Source of the DNA: Aphodosoma sp045126975
GTDB lineage: Bacteria; Bacteroidota; Bacteroidia; Bacteroidales; Paludibacteraceae
Length of the DNA: 64,000 nucleotides
Assembly (NCBI GenBank): GCA_045126975.1
Contig: JBGVPL010000039.1
Location: 1-64,000, forward strand
Direction of reading: 5' to 3'
The notes under the pieces were generated by a model. It did not search any database and was not told where the DNA came from. It saw only the letters and a program-made list of their open reading frames with translations. Shown piece by piece: positions 33,497 to 42,200 of the stretch. The first letter of the stretch is position 1, and every line of letters begins with the position of its first letter. Position numbers and translations under genes: made by a program.

Positions 33497-35685
33497 ATGA
33501 TGTGCAGTTTAAACATAGCTATTCCTCAGGATATGATGAACCTAAAGAATTTTTCACTGAGGCCTTAATTGAAAGTTCTACTTTTGATTTGGGATTAGGG
33601 TTCTTCTCATCAAGTGGTATAAGAAGTCTTGCTTATGGATTTGCCTTGTTCATTGCAAATGGAGGTAAAATGCGTGTTGTCATAAACCATTTTCTTAGCA
33701 AAGAAGATAAGGAGGCTATTGAAAATGGGCAAAAGCATTTGGTTGACAACTATGAAAGCCAGATCCTTTCTGACATTGCAAAGTTGACTAAAACACTTTC
33801 TAAAGAGGATGAACATTTCTTTCAATGTTTGTCATATCTAATTTCAATCAATAGAATTGAATTCGTTGCGACCATTTCAACAAAGGGAGGACTTGGTCAC
33901 GATAAATATGGAATCTTTACAGATGAGAAAGGTAATAAAGTTGCATTTATAGGCTCTGCTAACTTTTCTCATTCTGCATTAGAACTTAATGGGGAGACTA
34001 TTACTGTTTTTACATCTTCAGATGATGATAAAAGAATATGTGAATACCAGACATTATTCAATAAATCTTGGGAGAATGATACGCCACATTTAATTCATAT
34101 ACCAATAAATGAGGTCAAAACCTACATTAGCGATAATTTCCCTAAACTATCATTTGAAGAGTTGCTTGGTAACAGTATGTATCTAAGAACCAACAATACT
34201 GTTAATGGCTATTGTAAACCTTTATCAAAAAGAATTCTTGACAAAATAGGGTTAAAAGAGCAGGAACCGCGCTTCCCATTTCCTGAAGAAAGACCTATAC
34301 AGATAGATGCATACGATGCGTGGATAAGTAATGGGAAAAATGGAGTTTTTGCAATGGCTACCGGTTCGGGTAAGACTGTAACCGCCTTAAACTGTTTACG
34401 TAAACAATATAAAGAAAATGGTTATTACAAAGCAATAATTGTCGTACCCACTCAAGCATTAGCAATTCAATGGGAAAAAGAAGCAAAAGCTTTTAACTTC
34501 CAACATATTGTATCTACACATACAGATAAAGATTGGAAAAACACTTTGAGCAGATATACAACAAGAAGTTTGTTAGATCAATCTAAGAGTATCATTATTA
34601 TCACAACATATGCGACATTTAATCGCAAGGATATGCAGCTATTTATTAATAGGGTTAAAGGTATTGAAACTTTCATGTATATAGCAGACGAAGCTCATAA
34701 TATTGGTTCTACAAGTTCATTAAAACATCTGCCTCATAATATACTTTGGCGTATAGGTTTGTCTGCGACACCTGAACGTATATACGATGATATTGGCTCT
34801 GAAAAATTATATGAGTTCTTCAATTCTAGACCACCAGAGTATACATATAGGTATACAATGAAACAAGCAATAGAAGAAAACATATTATGCCACTATGATT
34901 ATTATCCCATCTTCGTTGAGTTAACAAACTCAGAAATGGAAGAGTATGAATACATCTCAACTCAGTTAAGGAAGTTCATAGATCCTGATAATGGAAAATA
35001 TAAACCAGAGGCAGAGAAGTTATTGCTGAAGCGCAAAAGAATTATACATAAGGCTGAAAACAAAAAGGTGGCGATTTCTAATTTATTAGAAGACCTAAAA
35101 TACAAACGCAAACTAGATTATACGTTTGTTTTTGTGCCTGAGGGATATGAGCCTGATTACTCCGAAAGGGATTCGTATGACATTGATCAAGAAGATATTC
35201 ACATTATTGATGAATATGCACATATGTTCAAGAATCAAGGGTATAGCTATCATAAATATATTAGTGGACTTGATGATGCTCCAGGCATATTGAAAAGTTT
35301 TGCAGAAGGTAATATTCAAATATTGCTTTCGATGAAATGCTTGGATGAGGGCGTTGATATACCACGAGCGGAACATACTATATTCTGTTCAAGTACAGGA
35401 AATCCCCGTCAATTTGTTCAGCGTCGTGGGCGTGTACTAAGAAAAAGCAAAGGAAAAGATAAGGCAAAAATATGGGATTTAATTGTTACGCCACCGAATG
35501 TAATGAATGATTCCATCGGTATAGAGCGTAATATGTTTATTAGTGAAGTTAAACGTATTGTAAACTTTGCTACCCTCGCTGATAATCAAATAGATATTTT
35601 ATATGGAGATTTGAAGAATTACTGTGAGGCTTTGCGAATAGATTTGTTTGAGATGCTTGAAGAAGAAAATAATAACTATAAATAA
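33490..35685 (+). CDS. Dnd-associated restriction protein: PLD nuclease fused to SF2 helicase
   Basis: 731 residues. N-terminal phospholipase D-type nuclease with HDKYGIF (about 137) and IGSANFSHSALELNGE (about 155), the H-K and GSxN half motifs. Then an SF2 helicase: MATGSGKTVTALN (Walker A, about 290), IADEAHNIG (DEAH, about 398), GLSATPER (about 423) and QFVQRRGRVLR (motif VI, about 642). This matches the family annotated as a phosphorothioation-system restriction enzyme. A single HKD half site implies that it acts as a dimer. It would translocate along, and cut, DNA lacking the sulfur mark. It overlaps dndE. Confidence 0.88.
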   Translation: MLNDVQFKHSYSSGYDEPKEFFTEALIESSTFDLGLGFFSSSGIRSLAYGFALFIANGGKMRVVINHFLSKEDKEAIENGQKHLVDNYESQILSDIAKLTKTLSKEDEHFFQCLSYLISINRIEFVATISTKGGLGHDKYGIFTDEKGNKVAFIGSANFSHSALELNGETITVFTSSDDDKRICEYQTLFNKSWENDTPHLIHIPINEVKTYISDNFPKLSFEELLGNSMYLRTNNTVNGYCKPLSKRILDKIGLKEQEPRFPFPEERPIQIDAYDAWISNGKNGVFAMATGSGKTVTALNCLRKQYKENGYYKAIIVVPTQALAIQWEKEAKAFNFQHIVSTHTDKDWKNTLSRYTTRSLLDQSKSIIIITTYATFNRKDMQLFINRVKGIETFMYIADEAHNIGSTSSLKHLPHNILWRIGLSATPERIYDDIGSEKLYEFFNSRPPEYTYRYTMKQAIEENILCHYDYYPIFVELTNSEMEEYEYISTQLRKFIDPDNGKYKPEAEKLLLKRKRIIHKAENKKVAISNLLEDLKYKRKLDYTFVFVPEGYEPDYSERDSYDIDQEDIHIIDEYAHMFKNQGYSYHKYISGLDDAPGILKSFAEGNIQILLSMKCLDEGVDIPRAEHTIFCSSTGNPRQFVQRRGRVLRKSKGKDKAKIWDLIVTPPNVMNDSIGIERNMFISEVKRIVNFATLADNQIDILYGDLKNYCEALRIDLFEMLEEENNNYK

Positions 35686-35692
35686 AAATACT

Positions 35693-35896
35693 ATGGCTAT
35701 ACAAGACGAAATGTATAAGGCAATTGAGAAGGAAATTAATCAAACTGTTGAATCTGGCGCTGAAAAAGTTGCTGTAAACTTTGAAAAAGCAAAAGAGGTT
35801 GCCAAAATGCTGACAGATCTATCAACTAGTGTTGGAGATGCAGATGCATTGACAAATCAGTATATTGCCAATATTAAGAATATATGTAACTCATAA
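35693..35896 (+). CDS. Small helical protein of the Dnd operon, unknown
   Basis: 67 residues from the ATG at 35693, chosen because it lies 7 nt after the helicase stop and 11 nt before the next start; a start at 35648 would overlap the helicase by 38 nt. The sequence is soluble, acidic to neutral and predicted all-helical (MAIQDEMYKAIEKEINQTVE ...). No family recognised. Its fixed place between helicase and Rad50-like ATPase suggests an adaptor of one of the two. Confidence 0.6.
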   Translation: MAIQDEMYKAIEKEINQTVESGAEKVAVNFEKAKEVAKMLTDLSTSVGDADALTNQYIANIKNICNS

Positions 35897-35907
35897 TACG
35901 CAAAGTT

Positions 35908-38061
35908 ATGATTATCAAAAATATTACTATTGAAAATTTTCAATCATACTATGAGAGTCAAACAATGGAGTTTTCCAACGGTTTGAATCTAATAATAGGT
36001 AATGGCGGAAAGGGTAAATCCAAACTTTTCAATGCCTTTTATTGGGTGTTGTTTGGTAAGATATATATTACTGGCATTGGCTGGTGTACGACTGATAATT
36101 TGCCTCAATCAGCCAAATTTGCAATGCAACGCTATGAGTTCATTAATAAACGAGCTCTTTTCAATGCTCAAATCAATGATAAGATTACCGCTTCAGTACA
36201 GATAGAGATTGAAGATGATAAGGGTATTGATTATATTATAGAACGTTCGGTAAGTGCATTAAGACTTAATGAAGAAGAATGGGATTCTGATGATGCTTGG
36301 CAGGTTGGAACCAATATTTTGAGAGTTTCTTTTGATTCTACAACAGGGACAAAAGTGCTTAATGATTTGTTCGCAGAGGATAAAATTAATGAGTTATTTC
36401 CTGATGGTATCAGAAACTATATATGGTTCCAAGGTGAGTCACTCGAAAGTCTTATTAACTTTAGAAACAAAGAGACATTAAAAGCCGCAGTTAAGCATAT
36501 CTCTTATTTCCCTTATTATGAGAAACTTTCAGAGATAATAAGTAAATCTAAACTAAAGATTACTGGAATTGAGAGTCGTAAATTAAAGGAAGTCAATAAA
36601 CATAATTCTAGTGTTAAAGGATTATTATCTACTATTGATACTTTAAACTATAAAATTGCTAGAGAAGAAGAAAACAAGAAGCAACTTGAAACTAATATTG
36701 AGACTATCAAAATAGCCTTAGCTGAAGGTGAAACTAAAATCTCGGGATTAGTAAGTTATTCAATGTTAGTAAAGAAATATAAGGATTGTGAGAATGAGAT
36801 TAACAAATTATTGTCAGAAACTACTCGTATAGACGAGTTCCAGAGAGAAAAACTTCCTTCTTTGTGGATTCTTCGTGGAATTGAACCAATGATTCAACAA
36901 TGTAAAGAAATTATTGAAAAGCATAAGGAGGAAGAGTATACTGTTCCAGAAAAGAAGTATCTAGATAATCCTAGTCGCTCAAAGTTAGAAGAGATCCTTA
37001 AAGATAAGAAATGTTTTGTGTGTGGTACTGAATTCACAGAGGACGATGCCCCATACCACTACATCACAGAACGATTAAGATTACAAGAAGAGTACTTAAA
37101 AGAAATGGAAGAATATACCAGTAATATGCAGCTGTCTAAGCAGTTTAACATGTTTGTTGGTAAGATTCAAGATTATCCAGATTCATTACTGATTTCTTTA
37201 TCAAAAATTGACAAACAATGGAAAGATAGCGAAGATGAATTGGAAAAATATATGGCTCAGCGAAGAAGAAAGCAAGATGAAAAACGCAAGTTAGATGAGC
37301 AAATAGAGGAGATAAAGAAGAAGCATGGAGTAGACCCTGTAACTCAAGCAGAAACAGCTGGAATCATCCATTCAACTATACGAGCAAGTAGAAGTAATTT
37401 AGAAACTCAACAGAGAAAATTAGACGCTTCTAAGCAAACAATTAATAATTATCGTAGTGAATTACGTGCAGCTGAGCGAGAGTTAGAAAAATTAGGCGCA
37501 AAAGATACTACTGTTGCAAAAGTTCCTGAGACTGAATGGAAACATATTTCAACATTCCTTGAAGATATATGTAAGCGAGTTCAGGAAAGTGCAAGAAAAG
37601 ATTTACTCCACAAAATTGAAGAGAGGGCAAACATCTTTTATGAAAAGTTTACAGAGCATGATAACGGTTATAAAGGCAATGTAAAAATAGGAGAAGATTA
37701 CTCAATAGAATTTGATGCGGGTCTTAATACTAGTCATGAGGATAGAAAGAAGATGAGTATCATAAATGCTTTGCTATCCTTGAATCAAGAGGCTATGGGT
37801 ACTTATTATCCATTTATAAGTGATGCTCCAACATCTAGTTTTGATTTGGAAACGACTCATAAATATTTACTTGGTATTAAAGATATATTTGGTCAATCCA
37901 TTGTGCTTACAAAAGATGTGGATTTGGAAAGTGATAAATATCTTGATTTGCAGAATCAAAGCAATGTGTCGAGAATTTACAATTTAGAGAGTAAGATATA
38001 TAGTGGAGATTCTAATCGTGGACAACACGAAGTTTCTACACAAATAACAATCTTAAAATAA
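35908..38061 (+). CDS. Rad50/SbcC-like AAA ATPase with CxxC hook
   Basis: 717 residues. N-terminal Walker A GNGGKGKSKL (31-40), Q-loop-like region NYIWFQGESLESLI, a coiled coil, a CFVCGTEF element (about 370) placed like a Rad50 zinc hook, a second coil, and a C-terminal ISDAPTSSFD in the Walker B/D-loop position. The ABC signature is not obvious (RKKMSIINALLSLNQEA stands where LSGGE is expected) and Asp-Ala replaces the usual Asp-Glu. It is not DndD: the hook and C-terminus differ, and dndD is already present. Likely a DNA-end or damage sensor of the restriction arm, perhaps partnered by the nucleases on either side. Confidence 0.8.
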   Translation: MIIKNITIENFQSYYESQTMEFSNGLNLIIGNGGKGKSKLFNAFYWVLFGKIYITGIGWCTTDNLPQSAKFAMQRYEFINKRALFNAQINDKITASVQIEIEDDKGIDYIIERSVSALRLNEEEWDSDDAWQVGTNILRVSFDSTTGTKVLNDLFAEDKINELFPDGIRNYIWFQGESLESLINFRNKETLKAAVKHISYFPYYEKLSEIISKSKLKITGIESRKLKEVNKHNSSVKGLLSTIDTLNYKIAREEENKKQLETNIETIKIALAEGETKISGLVSYSMLVKKYKDCENEINKLLSETTRIDEFQREKLPSLWILRGIEPMIQQCKEIIEKHKEEEYTVPEKKYLDNPSRSKLEEILKDKKCFVCGTEFTEDDAPYHYITERLRLQEEYLKEMEEYTSNMQLSKQFNMFVGKIQDYPDSLLISLSKIDKQWKDSEDELEKYMAQRRRKQDEKRKLDEQIEEIKKKHGVDPVTQAETAGIIHSTIRASRSNLETQQRKLDASKQTINNYRSELRAAERELEKLGAKDTTVAKVPETEWKHISTFLEDICKRVQESARKDLLHKIEERANIFYEKFTEHDNGYKGNVKIGEDYSIEFDAGLNTSHEDRKKMSIINALLSLNQEAMGTYYPFISDAPTSSFDLETTHKYLLGIKDIFGQSIVLTKDVDLESDKYLDLQNQSNVSRIYNLESKIYSGDSNRGQHEVSTQITILK

Positions 38062-38067
38062 GGCTAT

Positions 38068-38493
38068 ATGGAAAATATATTTGAAATTAAATTTTCATTT
38101 GAGCAAAATGTAAAGGATAATGTAATCCTTAAATTTTCAAATAAGCAAGGTGGTGCCTATAATGTATTTTCTTATCATTGGCAATGTTTTGTTTGGGCGG
38201 CTGTTGTTGGCTTTATACACAATGAACGAAGACCATTACAGTCTCCTATTGCGGATCGCCCTTTTAGCTTAAATACAATGTGCAATGGAGGTGGAGAAAA
38301 AGATGCAGAAGCCTTACTTTGTATGTGTATTGCCAAAGCTGGCTCACTTGATATTATGAAAGAACCAACAAAAGCAATCGACTTGATAAATGAATATGCA
38401 AATGGAGGTTTCTACTACATAATGAAGATGATGCAAGACCAATCAATAACAAATGATCTGGAATGGGTTAAACAAGAAATTTTTATGAGATAA
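38068..38493 (+). CDS. 141-residue Dnd-operon protein, unknown
   Basis: Small alpha/beta protein with a conserved-looking centre (YHWQCFVWAAVVGFIHNERR, then DAEALLCMCIAKAG and NEYANGGFYYI). It recalls in size and pattern the small proteins annotated only as Dnd system-associated, but this is from memory and uncertain. Gaps of 6 and 5 nt tie it to the Rad50-like ATPase and the Mrr nuclease. No catalytic motif seen. Confidence 0.6.
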   Translation: MENIFEIKFSFEQNVKDNVILKFSNKQGGAYNVFSYHWQCFVWAAVVGFIHNERRPLQSPIADRPFSLNTMCNGGGEKDAEALLCMCIAKAGSLDIMKEPTKAIDLINEYANGGFYYIMKMMQDQSITNDLEWVKQEIFMR

Positions 38494-38498
38494 TTTCT

Positions 38499-39287
38499 AT
38501 GAAGAAAAAATATACCATAATAGAAGCCATAAAAGAAGTGTTGTCTTCTAGTAGCGAAGACATGTCAATAACAGAAATATATACAAAGATCATAGATAAG
38601 TCTTTATATGTTTTCCATGCACAAGATCCACTTTCTGTATTGCGCGTTGAGTTAAGACGTCATTCTATTGGAATTGACTTTCCAACAGCCTCTTCTAAAA
38701 AATACTTTATATATGATGAATTTAATAGACGCTTTAGATTATTAGGAGAGGAGAAAAAACAAAATAGAAAAGGGGCAAAAGAACAAGTATCATTGCGCAC
38801 TGTTAGGGAGTTGCATCTTGAATATGTCGAATTATTCCAACAAAAGATACTTCGTCAATTAAAGGATCTAAATCCGTATGAATTTGAAACATTTTGTAGG
38901 AATCTTTTAGAAGTATATGGATTTATTGACTTATCGGTTACTCAAAAGAGTAGAGATGGAGGTATTGATGGATTTGGCAAATTGAAGATAGGATTAGCAT
39001 ATATGAATGTAGCTTTTCAATGTAAAAGATGGAATACTGGTTCTGTTAGCAGAAAAGAAATTGATGCATTCAGAGGGGCTATTCAAGGAGAGTATGAACA
39101 AGGTATATTTTTTACTACATCTACTTTTACCAAAGAAGCAATGGCATCTTCAATAAAACAAGGAGCAGTTCCAATAATTCTCATAGATGGAAAGATGATT
39201 GTTGATTTTATGATTGAAAAACAATTTGGAATCGAACACGAAAATCTACCAATATATATAAATGCATTAGATCAAGTACTGTCATAA
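38499..39287 (+). CDS. HARE-HTH / Mrr-type restriction endonuclease
   Basis: 262 residues. Residues 1-75 fit the HARE-HTH winged-helix pattern (TIIEAIKEVLSSSSEDMSIT, then DPLSVLRVELRRHS), a domain tied to reading modified DNA. Residues about 120-262 form an Mrr-type PD-(D/E)xK nuclease: FETFCRNLLEVYGF, DGGIDGFGK (metal-binding Asp, about 157) and VAFQCKRW (QxK, about 174-176). It could sense the modification state and cut. Mrr relatives usually cut modified DNA, so in an operon that marks its own DNA it must be held in check or recognise a different pattern. Confidence 0.82.
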   Translation: MKKKYTIIEAIKEVLSSSSEDMSITEIYTKIIDKSLYVFHAQDPLSVLRVELRRHSIGIDFPTASSKKYFIYDEFNRRFRLLGEEKKQNRKGAKEQVSLRTVRELHLEYVELFQQKILRQLKDLNPYEFETFCRNLLEVYGFIDLSVTQKSRDGGIDGFGKLKIGLAYMNVAFQCKRWNTGSVSRKEIDAFRGAIQGEYEQGIFFTTSTFTKEAMASSIKQGAVPIILIDGKMIVDFMIEKQFGIEHENLPIYINALDQVLS

Positions 39288-39299
39288 ATAAAGAATATT

Positions 39300-40667
39300 A
39301 TGAATACTAATATTATAGAAGGAAACCCAACAAAAAAATTCTTCATTGAAATGATAACAAGAGATATTTCAATTGAAGATGCAATTATAGATTTACTAGA
39401 TAATTCTATTGATGGTGCAAATAGAATAAACTCAGAAGATTATAGTAATCTTTGTATTAATTTGACAATTAATGATAAGGAGTTTATTATTCAAGATAAT
39501 TGTGGCGGTTTCTCATTAGAAACAGCCCAAAAATATGCCTTTAGGTTTGGTCGTCCAGATGAGGCACCTAAAGCTAATAATACAGTTGGACGATTTGGAA
39601 TTGGAATGAAGCGTTCGCTTTTTAAGATTGGTCGAATTTTTACCGTAGAATCACAATGCAAAAATGACCATTTTAAAGTAATGGTAAATGTTGACGAATG
39701 GAGTAGAAGAACTAAAAAAATTAAAACAGAAGATGGAATAGAAGCGACTATTGATGATTGGAGTTTCTCATATGAATTTGTAAATGAATCTAATGAACAT
39801 GATGGAACTATAATTAAAATTTCAAATTTAAATAGTGAAGTCGCTGATTTATTTGCAGACAATAGTTTTTTAAACGATCTCTCAGATGACATCCAAAAAC
39901 TATTAAATTTTAGTTTGTTGAAAGGTATAAAAATAACTCTTAATGGGAGGGAACTTTCTGGAAAACGTATTGATTTATTGATTTCTGAATATAGTAAACC
40001 ATACTATGCGGATGGTACAATAGATGATGTAACCTATCGTATTATAGCAGGATTAGGAGGAATTGGAGAACCCAAAAACTCGGGATGGTATATATACTGC
40101 AATAATCGCCTTGTTCTTGAAGCAGATACATCTAATATTACAGGATGGGGAGTTCATCCAATACCGCAATGGCACATAAATTATGTGATGTTTCGAGGTG
40201 TTTTATTTTTAGATTCAAAAGAGACTTTGAATTTACCTTTAACAACAACAAAAAAGGGAGTAGACGCAACATCAGAAGTATATAAAGCACTTCTTCCTGT
40301 AATGAAGAATGCGATGATTAAGGTTTTTGAATTTCTAAAGAAAATACCGCAAATGGGAGATCAAGCAAATGATTATAGACAAATGATATGTGATACTTTT
40401 GATAAAATATCTGCTGTTGAACTTAAAGAATTTAATTTTACAGGACATTCTCAGAAACTTTTTCTTGCTCCACAATTAGATTTAGATACAATATCTAGAA
40501 AGAAACTTGTAACTCGAATAGCATATGATGTAAATAAAGAAATTGCAGAATTAGCAAAAGAACATGCAGAAGCAAAAAGTTATAAAGAACTAGGAAATAT
40601 CACTTTTGATTATTATCTTAAAATGGAAGATATAAGAAATGAAAAGTCCAACTGCATTAAATTATGA
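39300..40667 (+). CDS. GHKL ATPase of MORC/Hsp90 type
   Basis: 455 residues. Bergerat-fold ATP site: IEDAIIDLLDNSIDGANR (N box), IIQDNCGGFS (G1) and VGRFGIGMKRSLFKIG (G2, about 97-112), then an S5-like domain (WYIYCNNRLVLEAD). This matches prokaryotic MORC-like ATPases found in defence and restriction neighbourhoods, which may clamp on DNA. It overlaps the next gene by 29 nt, so the two are probably made as a pair. No nuclease domain is fused. Confidence 0.8.
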   Translation: MNTNIIEGNPTKKFFIEMITRDISIEDAIIDLLDNSIDGANRINSEDYSNLCINLTINDKEFIIQDNCGGFSLETAQKYAFRFGRPDEAPKANNTVGRFGIGMKRSLFKIGRIFTVESQCKNDHFKVMVNVDEWSRRTKKIKTEDGIEATIDDWSFSYEFVNESNEHDGTIIKISNLNSEVADLFADNSFLNDLSDDIQKLLNFSLLKGIKITLNGRELSGKRIDLLISEYSKPYYADGTIDDVTYRIIAGLGGIGEPKNSGWYIYCNNRLVLEADTSNITGWGVHPIPQWHINYVMFRGVLFLDSKETLNLPLTTTKKGVDATSEVYKALLPVMKNAMIKVFEFLKKIPQMGDQANDYRQMICDTFDKISAVELKEFNFTGHSQKLFLAPQLDLDTISRKKLVTRIAYDVNKEIAELAKEHAEAKSYKELGNITFDYYLKMEDIRNEKSNCIKL

Positions 40668-41568
40668 GATACGGCCTTGCAAATTTGCAGAAAGAAGAAT
40701 GCTATTGTCTTCTTTTGCACGGATAATAGGTGTGTTTAAACAGCGATATCAGTATATTGGTTTTGGAGGTTTGTCCTTTACAGACTTTAAATTGTTTCAT
40801 AAAGAATTACATATAAATGAAATGTACAGTATTGAGGGTGGGTATTGTACACATAAATTAGAATTCAATAAACCATACTCTTGTATCTCAATATTACATG
40901 GACATTCATCTGATATGTTGTCGTCTATTGACTTGACTAAGCCAAGTATTATTTGGTTAGATTATGACGATGTCTTATCCTTGGATGTGTTTACTGATCT
41001 AGAGTTAGTACTTCATTCTATACCACGAGGTAGTATATATATAATGTCTTGTAATAGACAACTTCGCAAAGATAGAACAAGTCCATATTCCAAAGAAGAA
41101 TTACGAGATATTTATGGAGGTTTAGTTCCGTTTGATATTCAGGATGATTGTTGTACCGACATTAATTCTTCAAGCACAATTAAAAGGATGATAGAAGCTG
41201 ATTGCAATAACATATTAAAAAACCGGAATAAACTTGGGGAAAATTTAATGTATAAATCTCTGTACAATATTAAATATAGTGAATATCGAGGAGCGAGAAT
41301 GTTTACTTGTGGAGGTGTCATCCTTGATAAAGAAGATATTGATTTGGATCTAAATTTAGAAGATCTTGAATATATATCAACTGAGTTGCCATATGAAATA
41401 GATATACCCAACCTAACATATCGAGAGACTAATTATTTGAATCAAGTACTTGGCGTTTCAGAAAAGGAGCAAGAGCTAGTAGATAAAGAAATTATTCTAT
41501 ATGAAGATATTGAAAAGTACAAGAAAATCTATAAGTTTATACCGAACTTTTATGATGTTAGGTTATAG
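40639..41568 (+). CDS. 309-residue partner of the MORC-like ATPase, unknown
   Basis: Starts inside the preceding gene. The N-terminal half looks like a degenerate Rossmann/methyltransferase fold (RYQYIGFGGLSFTDFKLFHK, MYSIEGGY, SIIWLDYDDVLS). Similar proteins next to MORC-like ATPases are sometimes annotated as putative O-methyltransferases, which I recall without certainty. No SAM-binding GxGxG is plain. The C-terminal half has no motif I know. The translational coupling suggests a two-gene module. Confidence 0.65.
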   Translation: MKSPTALNYEIRPCKFAERRMLLSSFARIIGVFKQRYQYIGFGGLSFTDFKLFHKELHINEMYSIEGGYCTHKLEFNKPYSCISILHGHSSDMLSSIDLTKPSIIWLDYDDVLSLDVFTDLELVLHSIPRGSIYIMSCNRQLRKDRTSPYSKEELRDIYGGLVPFDIQDDCCTDINSSSTIKRMIEADCNNILKNRNKLGENLMYKSLYNIKYSEYRGARMFTCGGVILDKEDIDLDLNLEDLEYISTELPYEIDIPNLTYRETNYLNQVLGVSEKEQELVDKEIILYEDIEKYKKIYKFIPNFYDVRL

Positions 41569-41593
41569 AATAGATAATTAAAATATTAATTTT

Positions 41594-42178
41594 ATGGAAC
41601 AATATATTACAGCTGGTTTAATAGGTTCATTAGTTACAATAGTAATACAAGCTATCATTAATGCAATCTCAGAAAGAGTTAAGCATAAACGGGAATTGCG
41701 TTCTTTGGTATTCCAACGCAAATTAGAAGTAGTTGAGAAGGCTATGTCGTGGTATCAAGAAACACTTGATATGTATTATATGCTTCAAACTGCATTAAAA
41801 GAGTATGACAAAGATTGTAATCCTATTACAGTGCAAAAGATACAAGTGGCTTGTATGAAGTCCAACAAACTATTTCAAGAAACAGAAAACCGGTTGAATT
41901 CCATTCACTTGTACTATGACTTTTCTGATGTTGAAAAGAAATATCATGGAAGAGAATCCATGGATTGCATAAATAAGTTGCTTACTCTTGTTGCTGAAAT
42001 TGGACATAAAATAGCAACCGTTGAACCGTCTGAATTTGCAGAGCAATTATGTGCAGCATTGCATGAACAAAGAGTAAAAGCCTCTCATATGTTGGCGGAT
42101 GCCATAGATAACCAAGTGTTCATAATAGCGGAGATAGAACAGATATTAAGAACTGAGTACAAAGACTATTTAAAATAG
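41594..42178 (+). CDS. Membrane-anchored helical protein, unknown
   Basis: 194 residues. One N-terminal transmembrane helix (ITAGLIGSLVTIVIQAIINA) followed by about 165 residues of predicted helix without signal cleavage, so a cytosolic helical domain on the inner membrane. No family recognised. Gaps of 25 and 22 nt place it in the operon with the DUF4062 protein. A membrane-tethered effector or sensor is one possibility, from layout only. Confidence 0.6.
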   Translation: MEQYITAGLIGSLVTIVIQAIINAISERVKHKRELRSLVFQRKLEVVEKAMSWYQETLDMYYMLQTALKEYDKDCNPITVQKIQVACMKSNKLFQETENRLNSIHLYYDFSDVEKKYHGRESMDCINKLLTLVAEIGHKIATVEPSEFAEQLCAALHEQRVKASHMLADAIDNQVFIIAEIEQILRTEYKDYLK

Positions 42179-42200
42179 AAAATAGAACAGCAAATATTGT

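Noticed and set aside
33490..35685. Helicase considered as HsdR or a DISARM helicase
   Set aside because: The N-terminus is a PLD nuclease, no HsdM/HsdS or DISARM partners occur, and it overlaps dndE.
35908..38061. Rad50-like ATPase considered as a second DndD or Wadjet JetC
   Set aside because: It has a CxxC hook and a different C-terminus from DndD, and no JetA, JetB or JetD partners are present.
40639..41568. 309-residue protein considered as a three-Cys-motif partner or a true methyltransferase
   Set aside because: No three-cysteine motif and no clear SAM-binding glycine loop can be seen.
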